A DNA stretch of 64,000 bases, from NCBI GenBank assembly GCA_032622095.1, contig CP136063.1, positions 220,239,982-220,303,981 of the forward strand. Direction: 5' to 3'. Numbering within the stretch: the first letter of the stretch is position 1; every line of letters starts with the position of its first letter. The notes beneath the pieces are model-generated. The model did not search any database and had not been told where the DNA came from. It saw only the letters and a program-made list of their open reading frames with translations. The position numbers were made by a program, and so were the translations under genes. Shown here in pieces: positions 43,251-55,904 of the stretch. Origin of the DNA: Siphonodentalium dalli. Taxonomy: Eukaryota; Mollusca; Scaphopoda; Gadilida; Siphonodentaliidae.

Positions 43251-44130
43251 TAATTATAGTAATATAATTTAAGTAATTTTATCTCTATCACTGACGTCAT
43301 TCCATTCCATTCTTATTTCATCGATTTGCAACTGAAAAATATGTATTTGTTCTTATTAAAAATTAGATGTGATAAATTTACTAGAAATTATCCACAAAAA
43401 ATTTCAATCGGCATGGACCAACTATATACCTGCAGGTGCACCACTGAATTAATAATAATGATTTATATGTAGGAGAACTGAGAGCCTATTTTCTATAAGG
43501 TGCCATAACTCATTTTGCTTGTTGTAATGTTGTATGCTTTCCTGTTAACCATGCCTGTTGTATTCTTTAACATGTACTGTTTCATTAACATGAATATCAT
43601 ACACATTCACTGTGGATATTGAGTCATTATGTGTAATTGTCAGTATTGAGCACTGAAAGTCTGTGTGTCAATATTATTGACACCTAGACTCTCAGTGTTA
43701 GATACTGATTATTGCATAGAATGGTTTCGCAGTTTATGATAGAAGAATCCTGCAGCTAACAAATCTTGATGTACTTGTAACAAAGGGACTCGAGGCATGT
43801 GAAAACTCTGTAAAAGTGTCCTGATCGAGAAGAGAATGAAAACATAGATGGACTTTGTTGCAATTATTTTAAAGACATGTTTCACATCACTTTAATTGCC
43901 CAATGAGAATTTGAATGTTGAAACAATTAAGTTCGCTAATGGACGAAACAAAACTAAGGACACATCGTCACTTCAAAACTAATGAAAACTTAGTTCACGT
44001 TGGAATATGCATCATAAAAGGGCTAAAGGGGTTCTATATATGCCAATGTCAATAAATTCCAAATAATAACAACGATCTATAATATATAGAAAATTAATCA
44101 ATTTGAGTCGAAGATGTCTTCTGTAAACGT
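43250..44130. other. No gene seen
   Basis: AT-rich; small inverted pair around 43625-43700 (gtgtaattgtcagtattgag / ctcagtgttagatactgatt). Nothing coding. Confidence 0.45.
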
Positions 44131-44137
44131 TCAGGTC

Positions 44138-44634
44138 AACCCTTCCATGACTGGAGCTTTTCTGGAATTTTGCAAAAAACCCTGTATCAATGCATTATCT
44201 TATATAATTATGTGAGTCTCCCATAGGGAGCCTCACACAAGCCTTGAAATAGTGTGTCAGTCATTTGCAGAATGAGGTTCCCAGAGGGTGAATTTAGGGA
44301 TGCTACCCTGCATAGCGGGCTAGAATCACCAAATTCACCCTCTGGGAACCTCATTCTGCTGAGTTGTAAGCAGAATGAGGTCCAAGCGGGGAAGCATCAC
44401 TAAATTCACCCTCTGGGGACCTCATTCTGCAAATGACTGACACACTATTTCAAGGCTTGGCCTCACATCTATAAGAAAATACATTGGCCTACCAATATTT
44501 ACCTTCACCTTGTAAGCCAGTGCATTCTCTTATATATGCGTAGCTCCCTATGGTAGAATCGCATATATAAGAGAATGCACTGGCACAGGATCTTTAATGC
44601 TACAACGACACAGCTCCCATCACGAAAGGGTTAA
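44138..44634 (-). mobile_element. TTAA-family MITE interrupted by a family A MITE
   Basis: Left caacccttccatgactggag, right gctcccatcacgaaAGGG-TTAA. The first palindromic module is split at 44237 by the nested element. Confidence 0.75.
44238..44459. mobile_element. hAT-like MITE family A nested in a TTAA MITE, perfect TSD
   Basis: CAAGCCTTGAAATAGTGTGTC...GACACACTATTTCAAGGCTTG flanked on both sides by GCCTCACA (44230-44237, 44460-44467). The duplicated 8 bp belong to the host MITE's palindromic module, which proves insertion after it. Confidence 0.9.
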
Positions 44635-46020
44635 TGGTCTGTATCTCCAGTGAATGTTTATGAAACTCAGGTTGATGTGTTATGTACAATATATGGATTT
44701 GTACACAGCTTATGAATGAATAAACCACATTCCTTACAAGTAATCCAAGTTGATTTAATAACTCCCATGATTCAGTGCATATATGGTGTGGGTCACAGGG
44801 ACTTTGTAGAAAATATATTTATAAAATATACATAAACAATACGACAAGGGGAGACACCTGTCGGCACCCAAAAACCACAGTAGCGTTGAATTCCGACTAG
44901 CAACACCGATTTTGGTCGTGTAAACGGAAATTTCGCGTATATTTCGTCTAACAAATGTGATAGAAGCTCTCCTTACCTTGTTAGATCATCAGAATATCCG
45001 TTTAAACGTGTTTTACAACTTTGAGGTGGAATAAAATCACCTTGCTTGACCATCAACATGCAGGGGAAATAACTCTATCTATCATACCACAATTGGTCTC
45101 TCAGAATAGGTCCCTCTATAAGGCGGTGTATAAAAGAAATGGTAACATTTCAACCTCGCAGATCAAGACTATCTTATATCATGTTCAACATAACAATTTT
45201 AACATTTACAGGTATGCTACATAATTTAACGAGACCAATATTTCAGTAGATTGCACATTGTGAATGGAGTGTTCCTCACACAAAGGAAGGACCTCACAAA
45301 AGAACAGAATATCACTGTGTAATGTCTGGATGTTAAAATATATTTTTCTGTTGTATGTTATTTTATTATCATAATACAACATTTTAAGTTGTAATTAAAG
45401 TGTATACTAGTTTATATTATATTTTGATTTGAACGTTTTGTTATATATAAAATATTCTTACCTGTGATTTTCTTCCCAAAAACATATAATTATAAAACAT
45501 GACACATGTAGGCCTATGCATAGGCTCACATGAGACTAGAAGGGAGGAAGATGATTTGACAAGCATCAGATGCGTATATAGAGCCATCTCCTCAGAAAAG
45601 AACAGATTACATATAGTGGTCAGTGAGAAGTGGAAGAGTAGATTAAGCTAAAGGGATAAAGAGCATGATGAGAAGATTAATGAACTGATGGATTACAGTT
45701 GGGTAGAAGAGAGAAAAAACAATTAGCACATATATTTGCAATGATCAATTATCTTATGCATGATATGGTGTTATATATGAAAAATTAGAACTATGTGTAG
45801 AGTGGATTTATCACAATGACAATAACTTTGTATGGCGTTTTGTGCAAAAAAGTTACTGAAATTGTCACCACATTGTTAGCTACATGTATATCATTTTCGA
45901 TTTGTGTCTCTGAAGATTATCAAATTCAAGCAGGTACTTATTATGAATCAGAAATACAATTGGCAAACAACGAAATCGATTGCTAGTTAGTATAAATGCT
46001 TGAGTTGCATCAAATATATA

Positions 46021-46170
46021 GAGAGTAATCAATTGGTTCCGAGAATTACGTTAAATAATTCACGAGAGGCGAGAGACGTCGGCAAGAAACGAGTGCGCGT
46101 TTCTTACCCAAACGTCTCATGCCTCGAGCGAATTATTTAACGTAATTCTCGGAACTAATTGATTACTCTA
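46021..46170. mobile_element. Hairpin MITE nested in the 3-kb element
   Basis: GAGAGTAATCAATTGGTTCC...GGAACTAATTGATTACTC with inner arms gagaattacgttaaataatt / aattatttaacgtaattctc. Confidence 0.8.
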
Positions 46171-46440
46171 TTTATTACACTTCTACGTCAATTTGGTTCA
46201 CCAAATATTATTAAAACTCGCAGAATTAATGCATGAAAGTCCCAATGTGGAGAAAGATAAACAATCGAAACTTCAGTCTAAATCAGTAAGCGACATCATC
46301 AATGACAATATTGGAGACTAATATACGGTATTCGGTCATATAAGTTATTGCCTGCTGGTATCACACCAGAGTGCAGCACCATGAATGTAACTGCATGTCG
46401 TTTTAGTCGCCTCTGCCAGGCTCTGCTCCATGTTTTTAAA

Positions 46441-46760
46441 GTGATGTGATCACTCCAGTAGGGTGATCTATTAAAAATGTAGATTAATCTTGTTCAAAGT
46501 AGGTATTTTTTACAAATATTATATCCAAATTGACAATAAACACCATCATTCTTATATATTAATTGAATGCAGTGACTCTCGATGGCGAAATCACTTTCGT
46601 CAGTTTATCGCCGCGTTGTCTATGGAGTGGTACAGTCCATTTGCTTCAGATTACTGGTGATCTTCGTAGAATGCTAAATTCCTACAGTTGGTATAGCTCC
46701 TGAATACTATCTGTTCAGTTTCACATACCCGAACAAGTACATATGTAATATTTTATTAAT
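46441..46760 (-). repeat. Inverted copy of the 17382-17715 repeat
   Basis: Reads on the minus strand in the same order: gaaactgaacagatagta..., accatcgagagtcactgca-type, gtcaatttggatataatat. Confidence 0.6.
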
Positions 46761-46808
46761 GCAACGTGACACAGTAAACTACACAGTTCTGTTCTGAGGT
46801 CCTTCATT

Positions 46809-47251
46809 TGGTTACAATACACCAAATACAAATTAGTAGAGTGATTTCCCCTGGGACCCCCAAGCTAGGATCAGCATAACAAAAATTCTGGCAGCTGAAT
46901 GGTCAATGATATATGGATGAAAAGTGCACGAAAAAATGCACAGATGTGTTTCCCATCAAATATAACCACATGGTAAATGGTTATGGCTGTGCAAGTGGCG
47001 AATAATTTATGGGAGGTGTTTGTGTTTTTTTCGATGTCATTTTTTTCACAATTTTAAGGGTAGTGTGACGTTTGTCAAGCTCCAGTGTGATCTACCATGT
47101 TAACAAGTACTTTTTTGCACATTTCTGTGTGTCTAAAAGGACGTTCTTTAATTTCAAATACTCGTGCAGGTCAAAGCTTTGCAGCGAATATAGGCCAGCG
47201 GGATTTGTTAACACTGGGGCCTATGTAAATCATTTGGTGTATTGTAACCAT
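46809..47251. mobile_element. Nested element with GGTTACAATACACCAAAT ends
   Basis: GGTTACAATACACCAAAT...ATTTGGTGTATTGTAACC, flanked by ATTT on both sides, inserted into the right arm of the 3-kb element. No coding capacity recognised. Confidence 0.75.
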
Positions 47252-49717
47252 TTGTGTTAGGAGCACTCCATTCATAATTTGTAAACTACTAAATTATTGG
47301 TCTCATTAAATTACATATTTTATTATCTATTATTATATTATATATTATTGCATACTTGTAAATGTTAAAATTGTTGTTGAACATGATATAAGATAGTCTT
47401 GATCTGCGAGGTTGAAATGTTACCATTTCTTTTATACACCGCCTTATAAAGGGACCTATTCTGAGAGACCAATTGTGGTATGATAGATAGAGTTATTTCC
47501 CCTGCATGTTGATGGTCAAGCAAGGTGATTTTATTCCACCTCAAAGTTGTAAAACACGTTTAAACGGATATTCTGATGATCTAACAAGGTAAGGAGAGCT
47601 TCTATCACATTTGTTAGACGAAATATACGCGAAATTGCCGTTTACACGACCAAAATCGGTGTTGCTAGTCGGAATTCAACGCTACTGTGGTTTTTGGGTG
47701 CCGACAGGTGTCTCCCCTTGTCGTATTGTTTATGTATATTTTATAAATATATTTTCTACAAAGTCCCTGTGGTGTGGGTTCCATTTGGCTCCAACTCCTC
47801 CTCTCCCCGTCTCAAGTCACCAATGGACGTTACCTCACATATTTAATAGTGGGAGGAGTTTATAGTTGCTAGGAGACCAAGTATCTGCAGTAATAGTTTA
47901 TTTAGTTTTACAGCACCTGCCACTTAGTCCAGGAGATATTGGTCAACCTCTGCACCCCCCCCCCCCCCAGGACTTAACTTCACCCCACTAATTTTCTTCC
48001 TTAAGGTCTCCTCTAAATTTGTTCACTTGTTAACAAGAAAAAAAAGTGGCCGCAGAGACTCCAGACAAGATGGTGTCCATCATGGCGGCCATTTTTTTCT
48101 AATGTACCAGGTTTCTTTGATCGCCATTATAGTAAAGATGATGTCACATGTCATCTTGTTTTCCGCTCGATTCGTTATGCTAATATACAACCCTTACAAA
48201 TTAGCCAAAAATCCGACACCAGAATCCAAGATGGCCGCCGAAATGTTAACATATGCTATTTTTCTGTCATGTTACCACCTTTCGTTTGTCTCTGTGGGAA
48301 AATGTTATAATGTTTGCGTCATGTTATACATTTATCATATAGAGGAGTCATTGGCGAATACATGGGGACCATAATATGCATTCATTGCGGGATAGTTTTG
48401 TCCGATATCACGTTTTCCCAAATGCCGGTATCATAGGTCAAAGCCGAATCTCGGTTAATAACGCGATGTTATGTATCGAATCAATGAATGTTATTGCTAT
48501 TATAACAACACCCATGCAAATATATTTGCAGGAGATACTCGAGCTAGGATTCCTCTTATACCTGAGTTGAGGAATATTTACCCAAATCCAAAATGGCCAC
48601 CAGAACTGAAAATCGCTGATTTTAACATTAGTGAGCATTATTGTCATGACAACTCCACACCTGCTTACTATTGTAAGTTGGGAACACTTAGGCGAAGAAC
48701 TTTCCTTGTACCATATCCAAATAAAAGTCCCCCAAATCCAAAATGGCACCCACAATGGCGGACATATTTTGAAAAATCACCGAAATTCCCTCATATTCAC
48801 ATCATTGGGCATTATTGTCGAGACAACTCCATCCACGCGTACAGTTGAGTTGGAAATACTGAGTTGAAGTAATTACCTTACATCTCATGCAAGAAATGGT
48901 TTTCCAAATCGAAGATGGCAGCCAAAATGGCGACCGAAATTTGAAAACACACCTACATTCTTAGGATGGGCGTTATTGTTTTGCGATTTCTACCCACCAT
49001 TACATGTTGATATGGAATAGTGACATGAAGTATTCATTAGGGTTTGGCAATTGATACTCACAGCCAAGATCGCTGCTAAATTGGCGGCTAGAAATGGAAA
49101 AGAAATCGATATTTTCACATATTAATTTCAACTTTTTGTCATAATATCGGTATGTATGGACGAAACTGTACATAAACCATCTACTAGTTCAACTTAAAGG
49201 TATTAAAAACGCATAACATAGCTCGTATCCTTCTGGAAAGATGAAAAACCACAATTAATATCGCGATGTGGCATTTCGATATCCAGTCTCCACTTAGCGC
49301 CGATAATGGCCGTAAGCGTAGGTGCGCCAAAAATTATATCAGAACAATTACCTGATAACAGATTCTGATTTGCCACGTCACGTCCATAATTATCTGGACC
49401 AGCTTCAATTTCTTTTTCTGATAAATCTAGGTCGCTCACACCGACAAAGTATTCACCACTTCCTGGGAGTAGGGTCCCTCTAATCATAACGTTTCAAACA
49501 ATTCATTTTCCGGTGTCTAGCTTACGATTTTAAATATTTGCTAACTATCATATTTGTGCGTCATCTTGAACTAGGAAGGCATATGGCCGATGAGTATACA
49601 AGCTTACAGAAGGTCATCTCTATGTATGTGTCTCATACCACATGGGATAACGACATGTACACCTGGCGAACCAGTTAGCTAGTCACTTCTCAATAGACGG
49701 TTCGTCAACTCACAAAC

Positions 49718-50050
49718 TCAGCGAACGCATTGGCATATTTGGACAACTTCGAAGGTTGCTAGCTGTCTCATTCCCTTGGACAGATGTCTATATGCTAAGG
49801 AGAAGACCCTAGTGTACAGACTACCCACACCATTATCCGAAGCAAACTGTATGACGCCCCGCAGTTGTATCGTCGAATATCTCTTAGCAGAGAAGAACAA
49901 TGCTCGCGGTGCTAGTTTGTGGACATGCGCCATGATAGTGGGAAAGAAATTGGCCACTCTATAAACCACCCCTACACCTGGTGCATGTTTAAGATATCGA
50001 ATGTCATGCGTGTCGGTTTTATTTGGTGTGGTAAGATTGTATTTCCACAT
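49718..50050 (-). pseudogene. Coding remnant, left half of the giant inverted repeat
   Basis: 110 open codons with HVHKLAPRALFFSAKRYS and VIQFASDNGVGSLYTRVFSL; mirrored by the plus-strand frame at 50764-51045. Function unknown; decayed because the flanking frame is closed. Confidence 0.4.
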
Positions 50051-50763
50051 CCGTTTCCAAGCCTTTCTGATTCAACTACGTACACTTTTGTCTGGATAAT
50101 ACTATGCTAGCCTCCCACAAAACAGTCGGATGGACTAAATGATAATGTCTTTATAGCATGAATGTATGCGTGTTTTGGTATCCTCTCTCGGGGTTAGTGT
50201 CAGTATGTGGGCAGTATTATTCAAGAAAATGTCAGGAACTGTGGTGCATTTATTTCACTATGTATTTAAAGAACAATTTACAGTCTCGATGGCAGTGGAC
50301 GTTGGGGAATGCGACCTTTATGATCATATAGCTTTATATATATAACTTTAGAATATAGTAGTTAATGTCTCATGTAGGGCGATGGTCGCAATGGTGATGT
50401 TACCAAGAAATCACTTGATTTACCAACGTTTGTTGAACTGAATGCAAGAGCTCACCAACGTAACATTCCTCTGGATGTTCTTCGCGTTGAACATTTCACC
50501 CTTTTGTTGATGGCATTTGTACTTTCTTGAACCATACCACACAGCGTGAGTATGACATATCAACCAACTATCAAATGTATCGCCTTTAAGACTACACCCC
50601 AGTCTTGGTGGGGCTTATACAGCAGTAGCAAATGGCATACTCCTGGCCCAGTTGTTTAAGAACGGCTTCCAAACGGATGGGAACATACAATTTTAGCATA
50701 CAAGGAAAGCAAAGCCACACATGAGATCCTGTCTGAATCTAAAACATAACAAAATAAGGGGCG

Positions 50764-51045
50764 GTGCAGTCATGGTCCAATTTCATTTCCACTATCGTGA
50801 CACATACCCACAAACTAGCACCGTGTGTATTGTTATCATCTGATTGGAACTGTTCGGTGAGACGATTGCTGGACGCCAACAAGCTTGTTCTTATGATCAT
50901 GTTCAAGGAGTTTGGGTATATTATGCATTATGGTCTTCTACGCCTTAGCAGAATTGTATCCGTCAAATGTCGGGCTTTCAACATTCGAAGCCATATACAG
51001 AAGTTGTCCGGGTACGTGAGTGCATTAGATGGGTATGTGAATTGA
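50764..51045 (+). pseudogene. Coding remnant, right half of the giant inverted repeat
   Basis: 93 open codons with FISTIVTHTHKLAPCVLLSS, mirrored by the minus-strand remnant at 49718-50050. A further fragment at about 50378-50530 reads GDGRNGDVTKKSLDLPTFVE. Family not recognised. Confidence 0.4.
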
Positions 51046-52920
51046 TGAACCATATATTGAGAAGTGGCTGTTTGGGAAAATCACCAGGTGTACACGTTGT
51101 TATCCCCATTAGGTCACCAAAGCTGACAATACGCAGATAGATAGGTCCTTCTGAAAGCTAGTATACGCATCGACCGAATTCCTTTATAGTGTATCGCACA
51201 AGATGACGCATATACCCCATATGTAGCATCTGTATTATACCATAAGCTATACCACGAATGAAGCTCGCTAAGAATTCCAAGCTTTCGAAACAAACACGTG
51301 AGCTGGAATCCGGCATATGTATTGTTTGAAACATTCCGATTAGTGGCACCCTTCTACGAAGAAGAGTAGTGAACTGTTGTTGTGGATGAGATAGATTAAT
51401 CTGACGAAGAGACGGAAACGAGTCTAGATAATGCTGAATGTGGCAATTCAGAATAAGCTCAGATACTGTTGTTTTGATTATTGGAAGTCATAATATGACT
51501 ATTCGGCGCACCTATATACGGTTACGGCCAGTATGAGCCCTTAGTGGAGAATGCATTTTGAAATGCCACATCGCGATTGTGGGTTTTCATCCTTCCAAAA
51601 GACTACGACTTACATTGGAACTAATATATGGCTTATATTATGTACCGTTTCGTTTATACAAATTAATATTATGACAAAAAGTTGAAATTAGTATGTGATA
51701 ATATCGGCTTCTTTTCAATTTCTGCCCGCCAGTTTGGCCGCCATATTGACTGAATATCACTTGCCAAACCCTAATGAATATTTCATACATATCAACATGT
51801 AATGGTGGGTAGAAATCGCGAAACAATAACGCCCATCCTAAGAAAGTAAAGGAATGTAGGCGTGTTTTCAAATTTCGGTCGCCATTTTGGCCGCCATCTT
51901 TGATTTGGAAAACAATTTCTTGCATGAGATGTAAGGTAATTACTTCAACTCAGTATTTCCAACTCAACTGTACGCATGGATGGAGTTGTCTCGACAATAA
52001 TGCCCAATGATGTGAATATGAGGGAATTTCGGTGATTTTTCAAAATCTGTCCGCCATTGTGGGCGCCATTTTGGATTTGGGGGACTTTTATTTGGATATG
52101 GTACAAGGAAAGTTCTTCGCCTACGTGTTCCCAACTTACAATTGTAAGCAGGTGTGGGGTTGTCATGACAATAATGCTCACTGATGTTAAAATCAGCGAT
52201 TTTCAGCGATTTTTTATTTCTGGTGGCCATTTTGGCCGCCATCTTGGATTTAGGTAAATATTCCTCAACTCAGGTATAAGAGGAATCCTAGCTCGAGTAT
52301 CTCCTGCAAATATATATGCATGGGTGTTGTTATAATAGCAATAACATTCATTGATTCGAAACATAACATCGCGTTATTAACGGAGATTCGGCTTTGACCT
52401 ATGATACCGGCATTTGGGAAAACGTGATATCGGACAAAAATATCCCGCAATGAATGCATATTATGGTCCCCATGGATTCGCCAATGACTCCTCTATATGA
52501 TAAATGTATAACATGACGCAAACATTCTAACATTTTCCCACAGAGACAAACGAAAGGTGGTAACATGAGAGAAAAATAGCATATTTTCACATTTCGGCGG
52601 CCATCTTGGCCGCCATATTGGATTCTAGTGTCGGATTTTTGGCTAATTTGTAAGGGTTGTATATTAGCATAACGAATCGAGCGGAAAACAAGACGGCATG
52701 TGACATCATCTTTACTATGACGGCGATCAAAGAAACCTGGTGCATTAAACAAAAATGGCCGCCATGATGGACGCCATCTTGTCTGGAGTCTTTGCGCCAC
52801 TTTTTTTTTCTTGTTAACAAGTGAAAAAAAATTAGAGGAGACCTTAAGGAAGAAAATTAGTGGGGGTGAAGTTAAGTCCTGGGGGGGGGGGGTGCAGAGG
52901 TTGACCAATATCTCCTGGAC

Positions 52921-53190
52921 TACCATGCATGCAGTGGGGATTTAATAATAGACTGTAACATTAATTTGTAGTATTCGTATGACATGCACTCCTTTCTGGA
53001 ATCCCAATGGGGATATAACGATGTGTTGTAACTTTGGTAATATTCATATGATATCGGTATCTTTCTGTGGGTTCCGGTTACCCAATCGGAAGGTGCATGG
53101 TGAGTTTATCCCGACACAAGCCGGAGCTGGTTCTAATCCCGATTGGCGCCGATTTGTGATCCACTCAAAATGTATATACATGTATAGGTA
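52921..53190. other. No gene seen
   Basis: Flank of the giant element; short open frames only. Confidence 0.4.
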
Positions 53191-53402
53191 AATTGATTCG
53201 TGTATCTGGCAAGTTTGTCAGTTGTTTTCCGGGGGTCAGTGTTCTACGTGCAGTGGGGTTATTTGTGTGTTCTATATATGAAAAGGGTAGATAATCTGAT
53301 TCGTGTATCTGGGCAAGTCCTTCAGTTGTTTTCCGGGGGTCAGTGGTTATACGTGCAGTGGGGTTAGTTGTGTGTTCTATATATGAAAAGGGTAGATAAT
53401 CT
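53190..53402 (+). repeat. ~105-bp tandem duplication
   Basis: ttgattcgtgtatctggcaa...ttttccgggggtcagtg...tatatatgaaaagggtagat occurs twice with few differences. Confidence 0.88.
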
Positions 53403-54345
53403 ACACGTAATGTGAAGAAATATCACATGTATTTATTTGAGACTTTTGTATTGGTTACAATTCATTCTGCATTATTCTGAGAAACTGAACTGTCCTTATT
53501 CATTTGAATATTGTCTAGATCAAGCCAGAATTAATTGTAACTGACAAAACACTTCAATAATTTGTTTAGATTTAATTAAGAAAATACATATGCCGGCAGC
53601 GTTCAGACAGAGCGTAGCGAGGGGACTGAACTCTGTTTTGCAGCTTGCGTCGTGACATGGTATTGCGACTGAACAGACGATAAACTCAAATTAACCAAAC
53701 CAAACTCCACTTATTGTATCTGTCGTGTGCGCCATTTGGAGAATTATATTGGATTGAATTCAAGTTGAATATTTGTGGCTGAAACATGCATTCTGGTTGG
53801 CCGAGAGCTGGTACCAGTTTTCGATTCACCAGCATCGGTCGCTGATCGGAGAATACATTTTGAATGAAGCACGTGTCATTGACAAGCACGTAAAATACGT
53901 CACCGCGAAGTTAAACTGGCGCACTCAGAAGGATATCTCACATTATATCACATCAGATACAAAGTTCTTTTCGTTCTTTTTGTTGGATAAAAATTACAAA
54001 ATTGGGATAAACTTCCCCTGTTTCGTTAGATATTCTTTTTGGATAACGTTTTGTCCATAACATTACTGTACGTCTTCGAAAATCTACCAAAGAAATTATT
54101 CGTTACAGTTCTCCCTTTTTTCGTTTATGGTTTGTTTGGTAATAATATGGTATCCATAACTCTGAACGTAGTGTGTTGTTGTTCACGTGTATAACGATAA
54201 GACCAACTGAATACAGAAATGTACAAAGAAAGGTCGAAAGAGTCAACCTAATCTCGTCCAGTTGGAACACGACAACACGATCAACATGTCGCTCATACTT
54301 CAATTTGCTTTACTGATCCAGACATTCTTCTTAAAAGGTATAGGT
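53403..54345. other. No gene recognised
   Basis: Mixed sequence with a short open frame (53773-54060, 95 codons) lacking any recognised domain. Confidence 0.4.
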
Positions 54346-54349
54346 GCAT

Positions 54350-55085
54350 AACTGTCCTATTGATGGCGTGATAATAATTCACATTGCTGCATCTAACTGG
54401 CGAGGGAAGAGGAGGTACCCTTAAGTCAGACCAACACTTGTCCTCCAATCCCAATGTATATAATAATTATAAGTAATATTATACCTTGTTGATAAATAAA
54501 TATGAACAACTGTCCTATTGATGGCGTGATAATAATTCACATTGCTACATCTAACTGGCAAGGGAAGAGGTGGTACTCTTAAGTCAGACCAACACTTGTC
54601 CTCCAATCCCATTGTATATAATAATTGCATGTAATATTATACCTTGTTGATAAATAAATATGAACAACTGTCATATTGATGGCGTGATAATAATTCACAT
54701 TGCTACACCTAACTGGCAAGGGAAGAGGAGGTACCCTTAAGTCAGACCGACACTTGTCCTTCAATCCCATTGTATATAATTATTGTATGTAATATTATAC
54801 CTTCTTGATAAATAAATATGAACAACTGTCCTATTGATGGCGTGATAATAATTCACATTGCAGCATCTTACTGGTGAGGGAAGAGGAGGTACCCTTAAGT
54901 CAGACCGACACTTGTCCTCCAATCCCATGGTATAAAATAATTGTATGTAATATTATACCTTGTTAATAAATAATATGAACAACTGTCATATTGATGGCGT
55001 GATAATAATTCACATTGCTACATCTAAGTGGCGAGGGAAGAGGATGTACCCTTAAGTCAGACCGACACTTGTCCTCCAATTCCAT
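54350..55085 (+). repeat. ~159-bp tandem repeat, five units
   Basis: Unit aactgtcctattgatggcgt + gataataattcacattgcta ... acccttaagtcagaccgaca + cttgtcctccaatcccattg...; units start near 54350, 54508, 54666, 54825, 54984. Confidence 0.92.
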
Positions 55086-55144
55086 TTATATTTATGATTA
55101 TTTCATTCCATGCGCCTCTCACAGGGATCCGGGAACTTTTTAAA

Positions 55145-55345
55145 ATTATTATTAATCTATTATATATTTTGAAAGATCTGTGTGTGTGTGTGTGTATCTG
55201 TGTGTGTGTGTGTGTGTAATCGATGAACTCAAAAACGACCGACCCGATTTCGATGAAACTTGGTACGTGGGGGTATTTTCGGCCGGGGGTTAACATAGGC
55301 CTATTGATTTGCCCGTGCGACGTGACATTGACCTTCAAAACTCAT
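55145..55345 (+). repeat. First copy of the 'tctattatatattttg' element with (TG)n
   Basis: atctattatatattttgaaa, (tg)n, then gatgaactcaaaaacgaccg and ccgtgcgacgtgacattgac; this is the head of the arrays at 56374-58640. Confidence 0.75.
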
Positions 55346-55900
55346 ATCTCGGGATCCGCAGTGCTATCACGCCGGATTTAGCACTGCGATGCAGGGAGGA
55401 TAACTCTATATTCATACGTCGACGAATGTTAGCAATTTGCAGGCATGCAATTACGCATCGTGTATTTTTCCCAAAATTATAACATTTACAATATATATTG
55501 TCAATTTGCAGGCTATTAAAAATCGTGCATCTATCCCAAAATATATCATTTATTACAATTTCTGATATATAAATTTTGTTACAGCTAATATTCTTAGGTC
55601 TATTGTCGATAGATTTATTTTTTGTATATTCACACCACGCATAGGCTCAAGCTGTTTACATTTACCCCGCGGGTCTGGAATCTCATCCAAGAATCCATTT
55701 AGCTGAAATGATACTTCGTTGTTGCGAAATGGAATCTACCGGTGGCCCCAAGCCGTCAATGTCAACAACATCGAAATTGTTCAACTTTGACTGCGAGAAA
55801 ATAATTAGTTAAAATTTACCACACAATGCTAATTTATCTTTACGTTGAAGCTTGATAATTAATGAGCGTGTGTATATGAGGCGCGTTTACATACTTTAGT
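55345..55900. other. No gene seen
   Basis: AT-rich sequence between two parts of the repeat region; an internal ~60-bp duplication around 55430-55560 (gtcaatttgcaggcatgca-type / attaaaaatcgtgcat). Nothing coding. Confidence 0.4.
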
Positions 55901-55904
55901 GGAA

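Larger units (their letters stand above)
44794..47771. mobile_element. 3.0-kb element with ~0.5-kb inverted arms and 8-bp TSD
   Basis: Ends CACAGGGACTTTGTAGAAAA / TTTTCTACAAAGTCCCTGTG, flanked by GTGTGGGT on both sides (44786-44793, 47772-47779). Arms about 44794-45340 and 46775-47771; the right arm is interrupted by a nested element (46809-47251). No open frame of note inside. An 8-bp duplication suits hAT or a Mutator-like element; the superfamily is undecided. Confidence 0.82.
47927..52920. mobile_element. 5-kb near-symmetric giant inverted repeat
   Basis: Ends (TA)GTCCAGGAGATATTGGTCAA...TTGACCAATATCTCCTGGAC(TA). Arms match closely for at least 1.3 kb and, more weakly, almost to the centre near 50.4 kb. 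Decayed coding strings are mirrored: 'NFFPTIMAHVHKLAPRALFF' on the minus strand (about 49.9 kb) and 'NFISTIVTHTHKLAPCVLLS' on the plus strand (about 50.8 kb). So the element looks like two head-to-head copies of a ~2.4-kb coding unit. The protein family is not recognised. Possible TA target duplication only. Confidence 0.75.
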
